From: Cytauxzoon felis | Lineage: Eukaryota > Apicomplexa > Aconoidasida > Piroplasmida > Theileriidae | Reading direction: 5' to 3' | Assembly (NCBI GenBank): GCA_020283715.1 | Contig: JAIQCW010000062.1 | Location: forward strand, 46,671 to 110,670 | DNA length: 64,000 nucleotides | Part shown: positions 45,839 through 54,647 of the stretch, piece by piece | How the letters are laid out: the number at the start of each line of letters is the position of its first letter | Position numbering within the stretch: position 1 is the stretch's first letter | Translations under genes and position numbers: made by a program | The notes under the pieces: model-generated | Told to the model about the DNA's origin: nothing | The model's database searches: none | What the model saw: the letters and a program-made list of their open reading frames with translations, nothing else

Positions 45839-48800
45839 ATGTCTAATAGATCAAATATAGTTAATAATACTCCAAAATATCTATTAAAGGTATTTTGGAC
45901 ATCACTTACAATAAGATTATTAACAATATTGTTTTCTATAAGGATTTCATACAACTCTACTTTAGATGTACCAAAATGGAGTAATGAATTAATGTGTGCC
46001 TATAAAGGTTATAATAAATGCAGTATAATAAGATCAAGACCTATATTATATGGTCCGGTATCATTTCCATATACAAATCTGATCTCATTTTTTAGACGAA
46101 AATGACATAAAATTTAGTAGGAATTTTAATATATTTAAGAAATTATTACCATTTCTATCATATGATTCAGAAAGGTTTTTAAAATATTCAACCGATAATT
46201 TGGTCTATGGTACTGAGGATTCAATGGCATTCTTCCCATTATTACCATATCTATTATTATTAGTATCTAAACTATTAAGGATGCTACATGTATATTTACT
46301 AAATTTAGGTATTATAACTGTAAATGTTCTACCATTGGTTATATATACAGCTATTTCTGGTTTAGTTTTAATAAATACATCAGCAATTATATCGTCATGT
46401 CTATTATATTTATTATGTTGGGATTTTTTATATAAAAGGTCGTCATTGTTATCTATGGGTGATGGCTATTTTGAAGTTGGCATACGTTGGCCAAATGTAT
46501 ATGATGATATGAAATTAACTAAAATTGAATTTATATCATATCTGTCATCAATTCTCTATATATTATCACCTAATAGTATACACTCAACTTCACTGTATAC
46601 TGAATCATTATTCTCACTATTGTCATTTTCAGCATTTCTATTATTAAATAAGGCTGAAAATTTGCACAATAAATTATTATTTTGTGGGGATTTTATTTCT
46701 AGAATAAGATTGTATTTCTATGAGTTTTCATCATTTATATTGTTATTATTATGTTGTACATTAAGATCTAATGGAATTTTATTATTGTTACCGCTTTTTT
46801 TCTATACTTTAAGAACGTGTCCGATTCTCAGTAAATTCAACCTCTTATTGCCATATTATCTAAACAATCCATTATGTCGAACATATGACGCATCAATACC
46901 ATCTAATATACTGAGAGAACCATTTTCCATCGAAGGTAATACAACCGCTGTTCCACCCGAGGTCCAATCCAACTCTCTTTCTCTTGCAGAGAGCCCTTCC
47001 AATTACCTATCTCTAAAGAGTAGAGCCACTCCCAGAGATCGTGGCGAGGATGAAGGTAGTCAGAATGTAACCTCAAGTGGACGTGGAATACCCGTAGCTG
47101 ATCTCAGGGAAGCGGAGGGACAACTAAATAGAGAAGCTGTCTGCAGGACGAAGGGAATGGGTAGTGGATTGACCTCAGGTGGAGAAGATGTCTGCAAGAC
47201 AAGAGAGCGACCTGTAATGGAAATTCACGGCAGGGTCACTAGTTCAGGAGAACATCAACCTGATCTCTATGATAATAAATTAATATTCAATACATGTTTT
47301 GGTAAATTTGATAGAAAATTGAATTTGACGTCTATATTATTTATATCATTTCTATTTCATTGGTTGAAGGCATTGGTTCAAGCTTTGTTATTACAGATGC
47401 CAATGATTATATTTCAGTTGTACGGTTACGTAATTTATTGTTTAAATCTATCATTCGATGATTTGAGAAAGGTTGTTGGTTTTAGTTCTTTTATTGGATT
47501 TCTATTTAAAGATGGATCATTGAAGACAATATTAAATTGGAAACTGAGAAATAATTGTAGGAGCTGGTGTTTCAATACATTTCCTTCAATCTACAAGTTT
47601 GTTCAGCATGAATATTGGAATTTATGCTTTATGTGGGTGTTTAGAGATCCAATAAGATTAGCTGAAGCGATTTATTCATCAGGAACATATCTAGTATCAT
47701 TTTTTTGTTTTAGAAGATATTACAGTTTATTGAAGAATATTTACAACAATCTGAAGAATAGAGGTTAGTTTACAATTCCAGTTATAAACAATGTAAGGGG
47801 ATCGTTTAGTAAATAAAGAGAGTTGATGTGCGATGATTGGTTCTTTAAATGAGGGAGGGGGATAATTTGGATTGACAATGAAGACGGTGGCTTTATAAAG
47901 ATGCCAAATCCATTTAGTTATGAAGCCCAGGCTGCCATGTTCTTTGCAGGATTTGTCATGTTGACTCCACATCGTATAGCTATACTTTGCGCTAATCACG
48001 TCATAAAACGTTTCCATTTACCGCCAACTGTCGTTAGTCTGTTTGTATACAAAATTCATAACCCTATGGAACTGTCCAGTTTTGCTTCAACATTGTTAGT
48101 TAATTTAATAACATGGATGAATGATGCTACCTTTAAAGCTAAGGCTATTAATAGGATATTATCAATCTTAGGTGTATGGTCAATGTTTATATCATCAGTT
48201 ATATCGTACATCTTATTTATATCAGGTGGTGATTACGGATATTTTGATAAATTTTATTGGAGTGTTGTATATATGACCTTTGCCAATGGATTTTATTCCA
48301 ATCTTTCATTTGGTGTTAATTTCAATACATCTTTATATGGAGCAGGTATGCCATCATCTGGATTTGTTACATTCTTCATGCATTATATCTATAAAGGATT
48401 ATATACAATCCATTATTGGGAGGACTATGACTATACACTTGTCATTGTACAATACTGGTTTTCCATGATTACTTTACTTGCAACTGCAATATTGTGGACA
48501 ACAGATCAAGTCATTCAAATGTCGGACGGTAGAAATGATAATCTAACTGAAAGTGGTAATACTACTACTGTTAATATACATATTGATAAGACTAAAGCTG
48601 GTTATGATAATACTGGAGCTGATATATATGATCCTTCTCAAATTGCAGATGGTAATGTTAAAGTTTTCTTGAAATTTAATGAACCCAATATTGGCTATAC
48701 GTGTTATAAACATAAAGTACAGGGTGCTAATAATAATTATAAAAAGATTGGAACTGCTATACTTAAAAATAAAAATGCTGACCTTAATAAAGATGTTGGT

Positions 48801-50246
48801 GGTACTATTCAAGAAAGTAATGTCCATTATGTTAACGTATATTATTTAGGGGATAGGCCAATGGTAATATGTGTAGAGAAGGATAAAAGTGGTGTTACTG
48901 GTCAAAAGGAATATCAATACTTTAAAACTGATACAGTCTTTTCCAATCCATTTAATGATACAAATAAATGGAAAGATATTACTAAAACTGAAAATCTTAA
49001 CCAAGCTCAAGCTGGTAAAATTAGGAATAATCAAGATCCAGATACTAGTGGAGATATTAAATTGGAACTATTAAGATTAACATTAGTATTGATTTTTGTT
49101 TGTATTGCTATAATGATGTCTATAATATTTGTTTCTGTTATGATTGGATTCATAACTTATAAAAAATCTAAATTATTTGGGATTTTTATCGGGTTAACTG
49201 TATACACTGTTGTGACTATAGTACTATCTGGTGATGGAAACATTGTGAAATTATTCACTGAACCTGAACAATGGTCCCCCATCCTCATGTTGGCATTCTC
49301 CCTGGGTACTGTTTATGCCTTTTATCCCTCTATATCTCCCTACGCATTAGTTGACCCTGATTCCGGCAAAACTATAGATTTATGGATTGTATTTACCTCG
49401 GCTTTACCAACATATGCAATTGCAGTTATGGATACAGTGAAAGACGCTAAAGGACCAGGTGGTGTTCCAGAATTCGGTGGTAAGAATTGGTCCACTGATC
49501 CTGCTGATGATGGATACTGGTGGTGGCATTATCAATGGCTATTCGCAATACCTTATATCTTGTGTATACATGTGTTTATATCTACGCTTCATTTCCCTAA
49601 TGGTTTAATTGGGCGCTATGTCAAAGATAATTTCTGGGTTGCTGGTATTATTGGAGTCACATTCAACTTTGTTCAAGAATGGCTTGAGGCTATTGGATTC
49701 GGTGGTGGTGGAAAGCAAGGAGATAAATTCAATGGAGCTGTATCACAATTCAATGGACTTTTCTTTTTGACTGTTATGGCTATTACCATGTTTACCAAGG
49801 ATTATACCAACATTTATATCAAATTATGAATATTTTTCAATCAAAATTCCCCATAACATTCTATTTACTCTCATTAAATATCCAACCTTCCCTCGACTTT
49901 ATCTGTTCATTAACACAATTCATTTATAGGTTCATTTCTGGAGCTATGGGTATCATTATTATCGCACGTTGAATTTGGTTATATGATGCAATTATTAATT
50001 ACATTCTTTACATTCTTATTATATGCACAAATGGCAGTTATAATGAGGCAATCATTACTCCTACCCGCATATTTATTACATTTATCTATTATTATCGAAA
50101 GAATACGTCATGTTAATCACTGGAAAATCGCAAGCATTAAATATCTCGATATTGAAATAATTATCGCAATCATATTATTACTCAAACACACAATTCTCTT
50201 TTATGCCGGAACGACACAATTCGCAAACTTTTTAGGATGGACATAA
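45839..50246 (+). CDS. GPI18: GPI mannosyltransferase 2 (PIG-V/GPI18), with a Tpr-like gene inside its last intron
   Basis: ER enzyme adding the second mannose to the GPI anchor precursor. Exons 45839-46052, 46096-47763 and 49930-50246 join in phase to 732 aa. Family marks are TEDSMAFFPLLPYLLLL, SPNSIHSTSLYTESLFSLLSFSAF, CCTLRSNGILLLLP and the C-terminal ending FANFLGWT, close to the family's FLPWT end. About ten membrane segments. Intron 2 is 2166 nt with matching phase (G/GT) and holds the intact same-strand Tpr-like gene, so the terminal exon would be lost if the two genes were annotated side by side. A PME is in frame at about residues 357-441. The first donor (GTCCGG) is atypical, so the first exon join is less certain. 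Divergent from POL5. Confidence 0.82.
46951..47202 (+). repeat. PME in GPI18 exon
   Basis: Exonic, host-sense. TGC CTCT/AGAG, TT CTCT/AGAG, L11-fixed (loop CCCAGAGATC), L11-variable GCT/AGC, TGC modules. It sits in a loop between predicted membrane segments. Confidence 0.85.
47901..49829 (+). CDS. Intact Tpr/Tar-like gene with one ectodomain, nested in GPI18 intron 2, 642 aa
   Basis: Five N-terminal membrane segments (MFFAGFVMLTPHRIAIL.. to about 195), one beta-rich domain (about 225-365; VHYVNVYYLGDRPMVICV), two further hydrophobic stretches (VLIFVCIAIMMSIIFVSVMIGF; FIGLTVYTVVTIVL), then the C-terminal block from WSPILMLAFSLGTVYAFYP. It is the unbroken counterpart of the frameshifted copy at 19467. 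ATG 47901 follows the leader GGGGATAATTTGGATTGAC (47857-47875); in this copy the leader is in frame with the ATG without a stop (coding WIDNEDGGFIK). Faint half-PME remains (GGGGATCGTTTAGTAAATAAAGAG) lie upstream at 47798. Confidence 0.75.
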   Translation: MPNPFSYEAQAAMFFAGFVMLTPHRIAILCANHVIKRFHLPPTVVSLFVYKIHNPMELSSFASTLLVNLITWMNDATFKAKAINRILSILGVWSMFISSVISYILFISGGDYGYFDKFYWSVVYMTFANGFYSNLSFGVNFNTSLYGAGMPSSGFVTFFMHYIYKGLYTIHYWEDYDYTLVIVQYWFSMITLLATAILWTTDQVIQMSDGRNDNLTESGNTTTVNIHIDKTKAGYDNTGADIYDPSQIADGNVKVFLKFNEPNIGYTCYKHKVQGANNNYKKIGTAILKNKNADLNKDVGGTIQESNVHYVNVYYLGDRPMVICVEKDKSGVTGQKEYQYFKTDTVFSNPFNDTNKWKDITKTENLNQAQAGKIRNNQDPDTSGDIKLELLRLTLVLIFVCIAIMMSIIFVSVMIGFITYKKSKLFGIFIGLTVYTVVTIVLSGDGNIVKLFTEPEQWSPILMLAFSLGTVYAFYPSISPYALVDPDSGKTIDLWIVFTSALPTYAIAVMDTVKDAKGPGGVPEFGGKNWSTDPADDGYWWWHYQWLFAIPYILCIHVFISTLHFPNGLIGRYVKDNFWVAGIIGVTFNFVQEWLEAIGFGGGGKQGDKFNGAVSQFNGLFFLTVMAITMFTKDYTNIYIKL

Positions 50247-50297
50247 ACACATACGCTCTTAATCTTATTGAACTTAAAGCTGTACATTATCTTATCT

Positions 50298-50484
50298 TCC
50301 ACCTAGGTCCAATCCACCTTAGGTCGTCTTGCAGGCAGCTCTTCTATTTAGTTATCTCTAAAGAGTAGAGCCACTCCCGGAGATCGCGGCGAAACATCCG
50401 AGACTATCTATGGGAATCGATGTGAGGTAATTTAAAGAGCTCTCTGCAAGTCAAAGAGAGGTTGTAATCTCAGGTGTAGAGCTC
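50298..50484 (+). repeat. Worn PME upstream of the 50586 Tpr-like gene
   Basis: TT CTCT/AGAG and L11-fixed (GCCAC/GCGGC) are clear; the L11-variable is decayed (ATCTATGGGAATC, arms GACT/GATG not paired). Right end CTCAGGTG. Fills the gap after the GPI18 stop. Confidence 0.75.
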
Positions 50485-50585
50485 TAAGTAGGAGCAACAG
50501 AGATTGTCTAATTCTTTAAATAAGGGGTGAGGAATAATATGTAGTAATGGATGTTTTAAATGTTTATGGATATAATGATTAGATA

Positions 50586-52019
50586 ATGGTTGGACCAAAT
50601 CCTGAAGAACCATTTCCTAAGGTACAAGGCAGAATTTCCATGTTCATTGCTGGTTTCATCATGCTTACACCTCATAGGATTGCCATGACTTGCGCTCCTC
50701 ATATATTGAAGCGTTATCATCTCCCTCCAGATGTTGTTGGACTGTTTATATATAAAATCCATACTCCGATGGAGTTATCAAATGTGTTGGGACAATATAT
50801 AGCGAATATAGTAGCGTGGATAGTTAGAATAGAACCACTGAAAGCTCCAAGGATTATTTACAGAATATTTTCTATTGTATTTGTTTGGCTGATGTTTATA
50901 TCTGGGATCCTGTCGTTCATTTTATTTAAATCCGGTGATGACTATGGGAATTTTAACTACTTTTTCTGGAGTGTTATTTTCATGACGTTTACCAATGGGT
51001 TATACTGTGCCCCTGCATTTAAATTGGAAGGTTTTATTGCTTCAATGTATGGTGCTGGAGTTCCTTCTTCTGGATTCTTTACCTTTTTCCTCCATAAAAT
51101 ATGCGAATGGTTATCCGTTAGATTTGATTGGGAGGATTTTGACCATTCTATCCTAAAGGTTCAATTTTGGGTTACGATAATAACACTATTTATATCTTCA
51201 ACCATATGGACAGTAGACATAGGCATCGATATATGGGATACACAACCAACAGCCTATCCTAATACCACTGTTCCAAATAAAACTGCTATTGATTTCGGTA
51301 CATTTAATTCTGAAGGTAAAGAACTGAATGATACTGATTTAGAACCTCGTACTAAAGGTATTCATCAACTTTTTGAGAAAAGAGAACTTACATCATCCTC
51401 AAATGCTGGTGATGATACTGGTCATGCTGCGGATTGGTCTCCTATATTCATGTTAGCTACATCTCTGGGTTCCGTATATTTTTTCTATCCTTCCATAAGT
51501 CCATATCAACTGGTAGATTCTGATGTTGGTAAGAAGATCGATTTATGGGTTCAATTTACAGCTGCGATTCCAAACTTCGGTGTGGCTATATTGGATATTA
51601 TTGAGGAAATATCAGGGGGTAGTACTCATATAGGTCCTAGTACCAGAACTTGGCTTAAAGATGAATCATGGTACTGGCAACTATCATGGATAGCTATAAT
51701 ACCATATTTAACCTGCATCTGTATATTTTTATCCTTTATGCATTATCCCGAAGGATTTTTTGCTAGACATATGAAGAGTAAAAAATGGCTTGTATATATC
51801 GTATGTATAACTTTCAATTTCTTCCAGGAATGCTTAGAATCCATAGGATTTGCGGGAGCAGGCGTACAAATACATAAAGATAATCACAGTGATTTCTTCA
51901 TAAGCAATAATGACGGGAAAATCAACTTTGATAATGCTCCTGCTGCGTTCAACGATGATATTGCGGCTTTTAATGTATTACTAACGATTACCATTGTGAA
52001 CATATCCATATTGAATTGA
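50586..52019 (+). CDS. Tpr/Tar-like multi-membrane-spanning protein, 477 aa, intergenic
   Basis: Same architecture as the copy at 16060: five plus five membrane segments, no beta-rich unit, and the same polar insert. About 410 bp (51190-51603) differ from 16703-17109 at only about three positions, whereas flanking parts differ widely, pointing to recent gene conversion. The leader is diverged (GGGGTGAGGAATAATATG). It lies between a full PME (50298) and a half-PME (52061) and is not inside another gene: GPI18 has ended and the next gene is on the other strand. Confidence 0.7.
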   Translation: MVGPNPEEPFPKVQGRISMFIAGFIMLTPHRIAMTCAPHILKRYHLPPDVVGLFIYKIHTPMELSNVLGQYIANIVAWIVRIEPLKAPRIIYRIFSIVFVWLMFISGILSFILFKSGDDYGNFNYFFWSVIFMTFTNGLYCAPAFKLEGFIASMYGAGVPSSGFFTFFLHKICEWLSVRFDWEDFDHSILKVQFWVTIITLFISSTIWTVDIGIDIWDTQPTAYPNTTVPNKTAIDFGTFNSEGKELNDTDLEPRTKGIHQLFEKRELTSSSNAGDDTGHAADWSPIFMLATSLGSVYFFYPSISPYQLVDSDVGKKIDLWVQFTAAIPNFGVAILDIIEEISGGSTHIGPSTRTWLKDESWYWQLSWIAIIPYLTCICIFLSFMHYPEGFFARHMKSKKWLVYIVCITFNFFQECLESIGFAGAGVQIHKDNHSDFFISNNDGKINFDNAPAAFNDDIAAFNVLLTITIVNISILN

Positions 52020-52060
52020 AATTTGTATTTATTATGAAATAATTTTTTTTATTCCTGTTC

Positions 52061-52136
52061 GATCGAGTGGACTACCCGCAGCTGATCTAAGGGAAGCGGA
52101 GGGGGAAGTAAATAGAAGAGCTGACGGCAGGACGGA
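52061..52136 (+). repeat. Half-PME downstream of the 50586 Tpr-like gene
   Basis: End CGAGTGG, L11-variable GCT/AGC with loop GATCTAAGGGA, then GAGCTGACGGCAGGAC. Same placement as at 17596 and 21734 relative to a Tpr-like stop codon. Confidence 0.8.
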
Positions 52137-52182
52137 GAGATTGACATCGGCTGAAAAGAATATAATTTATTGTTAATATTAA

Positions 52183-54237
52183 TTAAATTACAAATGGGTC
52201 AAGATCGGATGGTTTTTTGATGTATCCTTCGATGATTAATCTTTTCCTGTTATATGTACTTGGTACAAATTCTTTTTTACCATCTTCTACAAGTTCCATA
52301 CGATTATCACTTGGATTATATAAATAAATAGCTATGATTGTTCTACCATAACGGCGATTACGTATACCCAGCAATTTACCATCGCAAACATTCTATGAAT
52401 AAAATAACTTTAAAAAACAAATTATAAAATACATGTGGTAAATGACTAATCTCTGATGGATACTCTATAACTACGGCTGCATTTTTATTTAATAAACTAC
52501 TTTTTGCTATACTCTATAAAAATTATAATCACAATACTAAATGTAATAATACACCCAATCCACACGCCGTTCCACCTGAAGTTACCTCCTCCTCTCTTCG
52601 TCTTGCAGACAGCTCTTCTATTTAGTTCCCCCTCCGCTTCCCTGAGATCAGCTACGGGTAGTCCACCTGAGGTCTAGTTAATACTTCATCACGTTCTTCC
52701 GGGTAGACATTATACCGAGGATGATCTACGGGAATCCGAGGGGAGGTAATAGAGAAGCTGACGGCAGGAAGAACAGAGGTGGATTGGACATCGGGTGGAA
52801 GAGAGTTGGAAATAACTTCTGGTGTATTTGCATGATTGATTTTATACTTACTTCGATGAGTTCTTGATATATGACTTCTTCGTAAGGTGGACATGCAAAG
52901 AGTAAATCGAATTTATTATTGATAGAATATAGCCATGGCGATGTGATAACTTCCTGTAAATTTATTGTAACATTCGATTTAAAGAATGTTTACTTTGGCG
53001 TCTGCTCTAATTATTCTTGATTTATCCTGAAATCCACAATGATCAACATTTAATGAAGTCGCCTATAAATCTAAATACAAAAGATCCAATTCAATATACT
53101 TTACAGCACTCCAATGATAAATCCACAAATGTACAATTATCAGCACCATAAGATAATGCCTCTAAACCAACTGAACCCGTACCACAAAATAAATCAATTA
53201 CACTATATATTAATGAATGTAATAATCAGGCGTACAGCTATCCATTCCACTCGAGGTCCAATCCAACGTAGGTCGTCCTGCCGTCAGCTCTTCCAATTAC
53301 CTATCTCTAAAGAGTATAGCCACTCCCGTAGATCGTGGCTGAATTGTATATGATTGGACCTCAAGTGGAACCCGCAGCTGATCTCAGGGAAGCGGAGGGG
53401 GAGGTAAATAAAGGAGCTGACGGCAGGACGGACCTCAGGTGGAACGCCTAGTGGAAGAGAAGGTTGTAAAATCAGGTGGAAATATATCAGTCATTTGTTC
53501 CTTTGTATATATAATTTACCTGGATGTGCGATCTGGATAAAATGTTCCGATGAATTGTAGTGTAGAAAAGAGTGATCCTTTAACCTATATATTTATATAC
53601 GTCAAATATTAAATTACATACTCTACTCATCATTGGTCTTAAATAAACCGGTGGTGAACATAATTTTCTTCCTCTAATCGAACCTCCATGTATTCTTAAT
53701 GATGATATGAATGGATATACTGTGTTGTCTTTGGGCCTTTTCCCTTGTTTCCCTAATAGATAAAAATTAACACCTGAGATTTAATATACTTGTAGGTATG
53801 GGTACATAGTTATATCTACTCTTTACATTTTTTCCAGTAGGTCTAGGAGCGTGGACTTGGATGTCTGGTGGATATAATTTCCTAAATAGAAAATGTTATA
53901 GACATAGCCAGTTAATAAATTCATTAACATACTTATTTCTTTTACGTTTCTTCTTTTTTACTTCTATACTTTTAGTCGACTGTGTAACAAGTTTTTTGAT
54001 ATCGTCCTCATTAACATCATCATTTGATTGCGATTTAATTTTATATAAATTTAAATTAGAATTATTTTTAAATAATTTATAATTTATAAATGTTAATTTA
54101 TCATTAATTTTAAAGACTTTTATAAAATTCTGTGATTCTACATGATTACATAGAAGACTGAGCCAGTTGACAAATGTATAATTTACAAGAAATACCAAAT
54201 TTATAATTTTACATAAAATATAAAAATTTATAAACAT
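52183..54237 (-). CDS. RsmD-like 16S rRNA (guanine-N2)-methyltransferase, probably apicoplast-targeted (9 exons)
   Basis: SAM-dependent methyltransferase of the RsmD family acting on organellar small-subunit rRNA. Exons in transcript order: 54237-53933, 53881-53790, 53752-53622, 53584-53520, 53202-53100, 53062-52994, 52953-52852, 52513-52433, 52392-52183; 385 aa, all phases agree. RIHGGSIRGRKL..RPMMSRVKGSLFSTL is the family N-terminal signature; VIDLFCGTGSVGLEAL is motif I; ACPPYEE stands at the catalytic [DN]PP[FY] position with Cys replacing Asp/Asn. The hydrophobic start (MFINFYILCKIINLVFLVN) followed by a Lys/Asn-rich stretch resembles an apicoplast bipartite leader. Introns 4 and 7 hold PMEs. 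This gene is invisible as a single frame and only appears when the nine short exons are joined. Confidence 0.85.
52569..52802. repeat. PME with two convergent L11-variable hairpins, RsmD-like intron 7
   Basis: Left half TGC GTCT/AGAC and L11-variable GCT/AGC (minus); right half L11-variable GGAT/ATCC (plus). Mirrors the copy at 12138 and lacks L11-fixed. Confidence 0.85.
53245..53480 (+). repeat. PME in RsmD-like intron 4, antisense to host
   Basis: TT CTCT/AGAG, L11-fixed with loop CCCGTAGATC, L11-variable GCT/AGC, GACGGCAGGAC, right ends ACCTCAGGTGG. Antisense and confined to the intron. Confidence 0.85.
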
Positions 54238-54345
54238 TTAACATGATTTAATTCAATTAAATGTGCCAATCTATCGAAATATCTTCGAGCTCATGCCACA
54301 CATTTATAACATCGAAGGAACCATGACGATTGAATATTGTCTACT

Positions 54346-54548
54346 ACACCCAAAGTCCAATTCTACTCTCTTTGCCACTCGGCGTGGAGCCTTCTTCTAA
54401 TTACCTATCTCTAAAGAGTAAAGCCACTCCCGGAGATCGTGGCGGAAGTTAGTGATTGGACCTCAAGTGGAATACCCGCAGCTGATCTCAGGGAAGCGGA
54501 GGGGGAAATAAATAGAAGAGCTGACGGCAGGAATAGACCTCAAGTGGA
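54346..54548 (+). repeat. PME between RsmD-like gene and secreted-protein gene
   Basis: Border (CCACTCGGCGTGG), TT CTCT/AGAG, L11-fixed, L11-variable GCT/AGC, GACGGCAGGA. The remaining bases of 54238-54647 are AT-rich with no gene seen. Confidence 0.85.
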
Positions 54549-54647
54549 TGACTATAAGGTGAAAACTGACGATGGAATAAACTGTATACTTGTTCTTGTT
54601 CATGTATAAAATTTAAAATATTACTTGTTATACATTTGGGTTATCTA

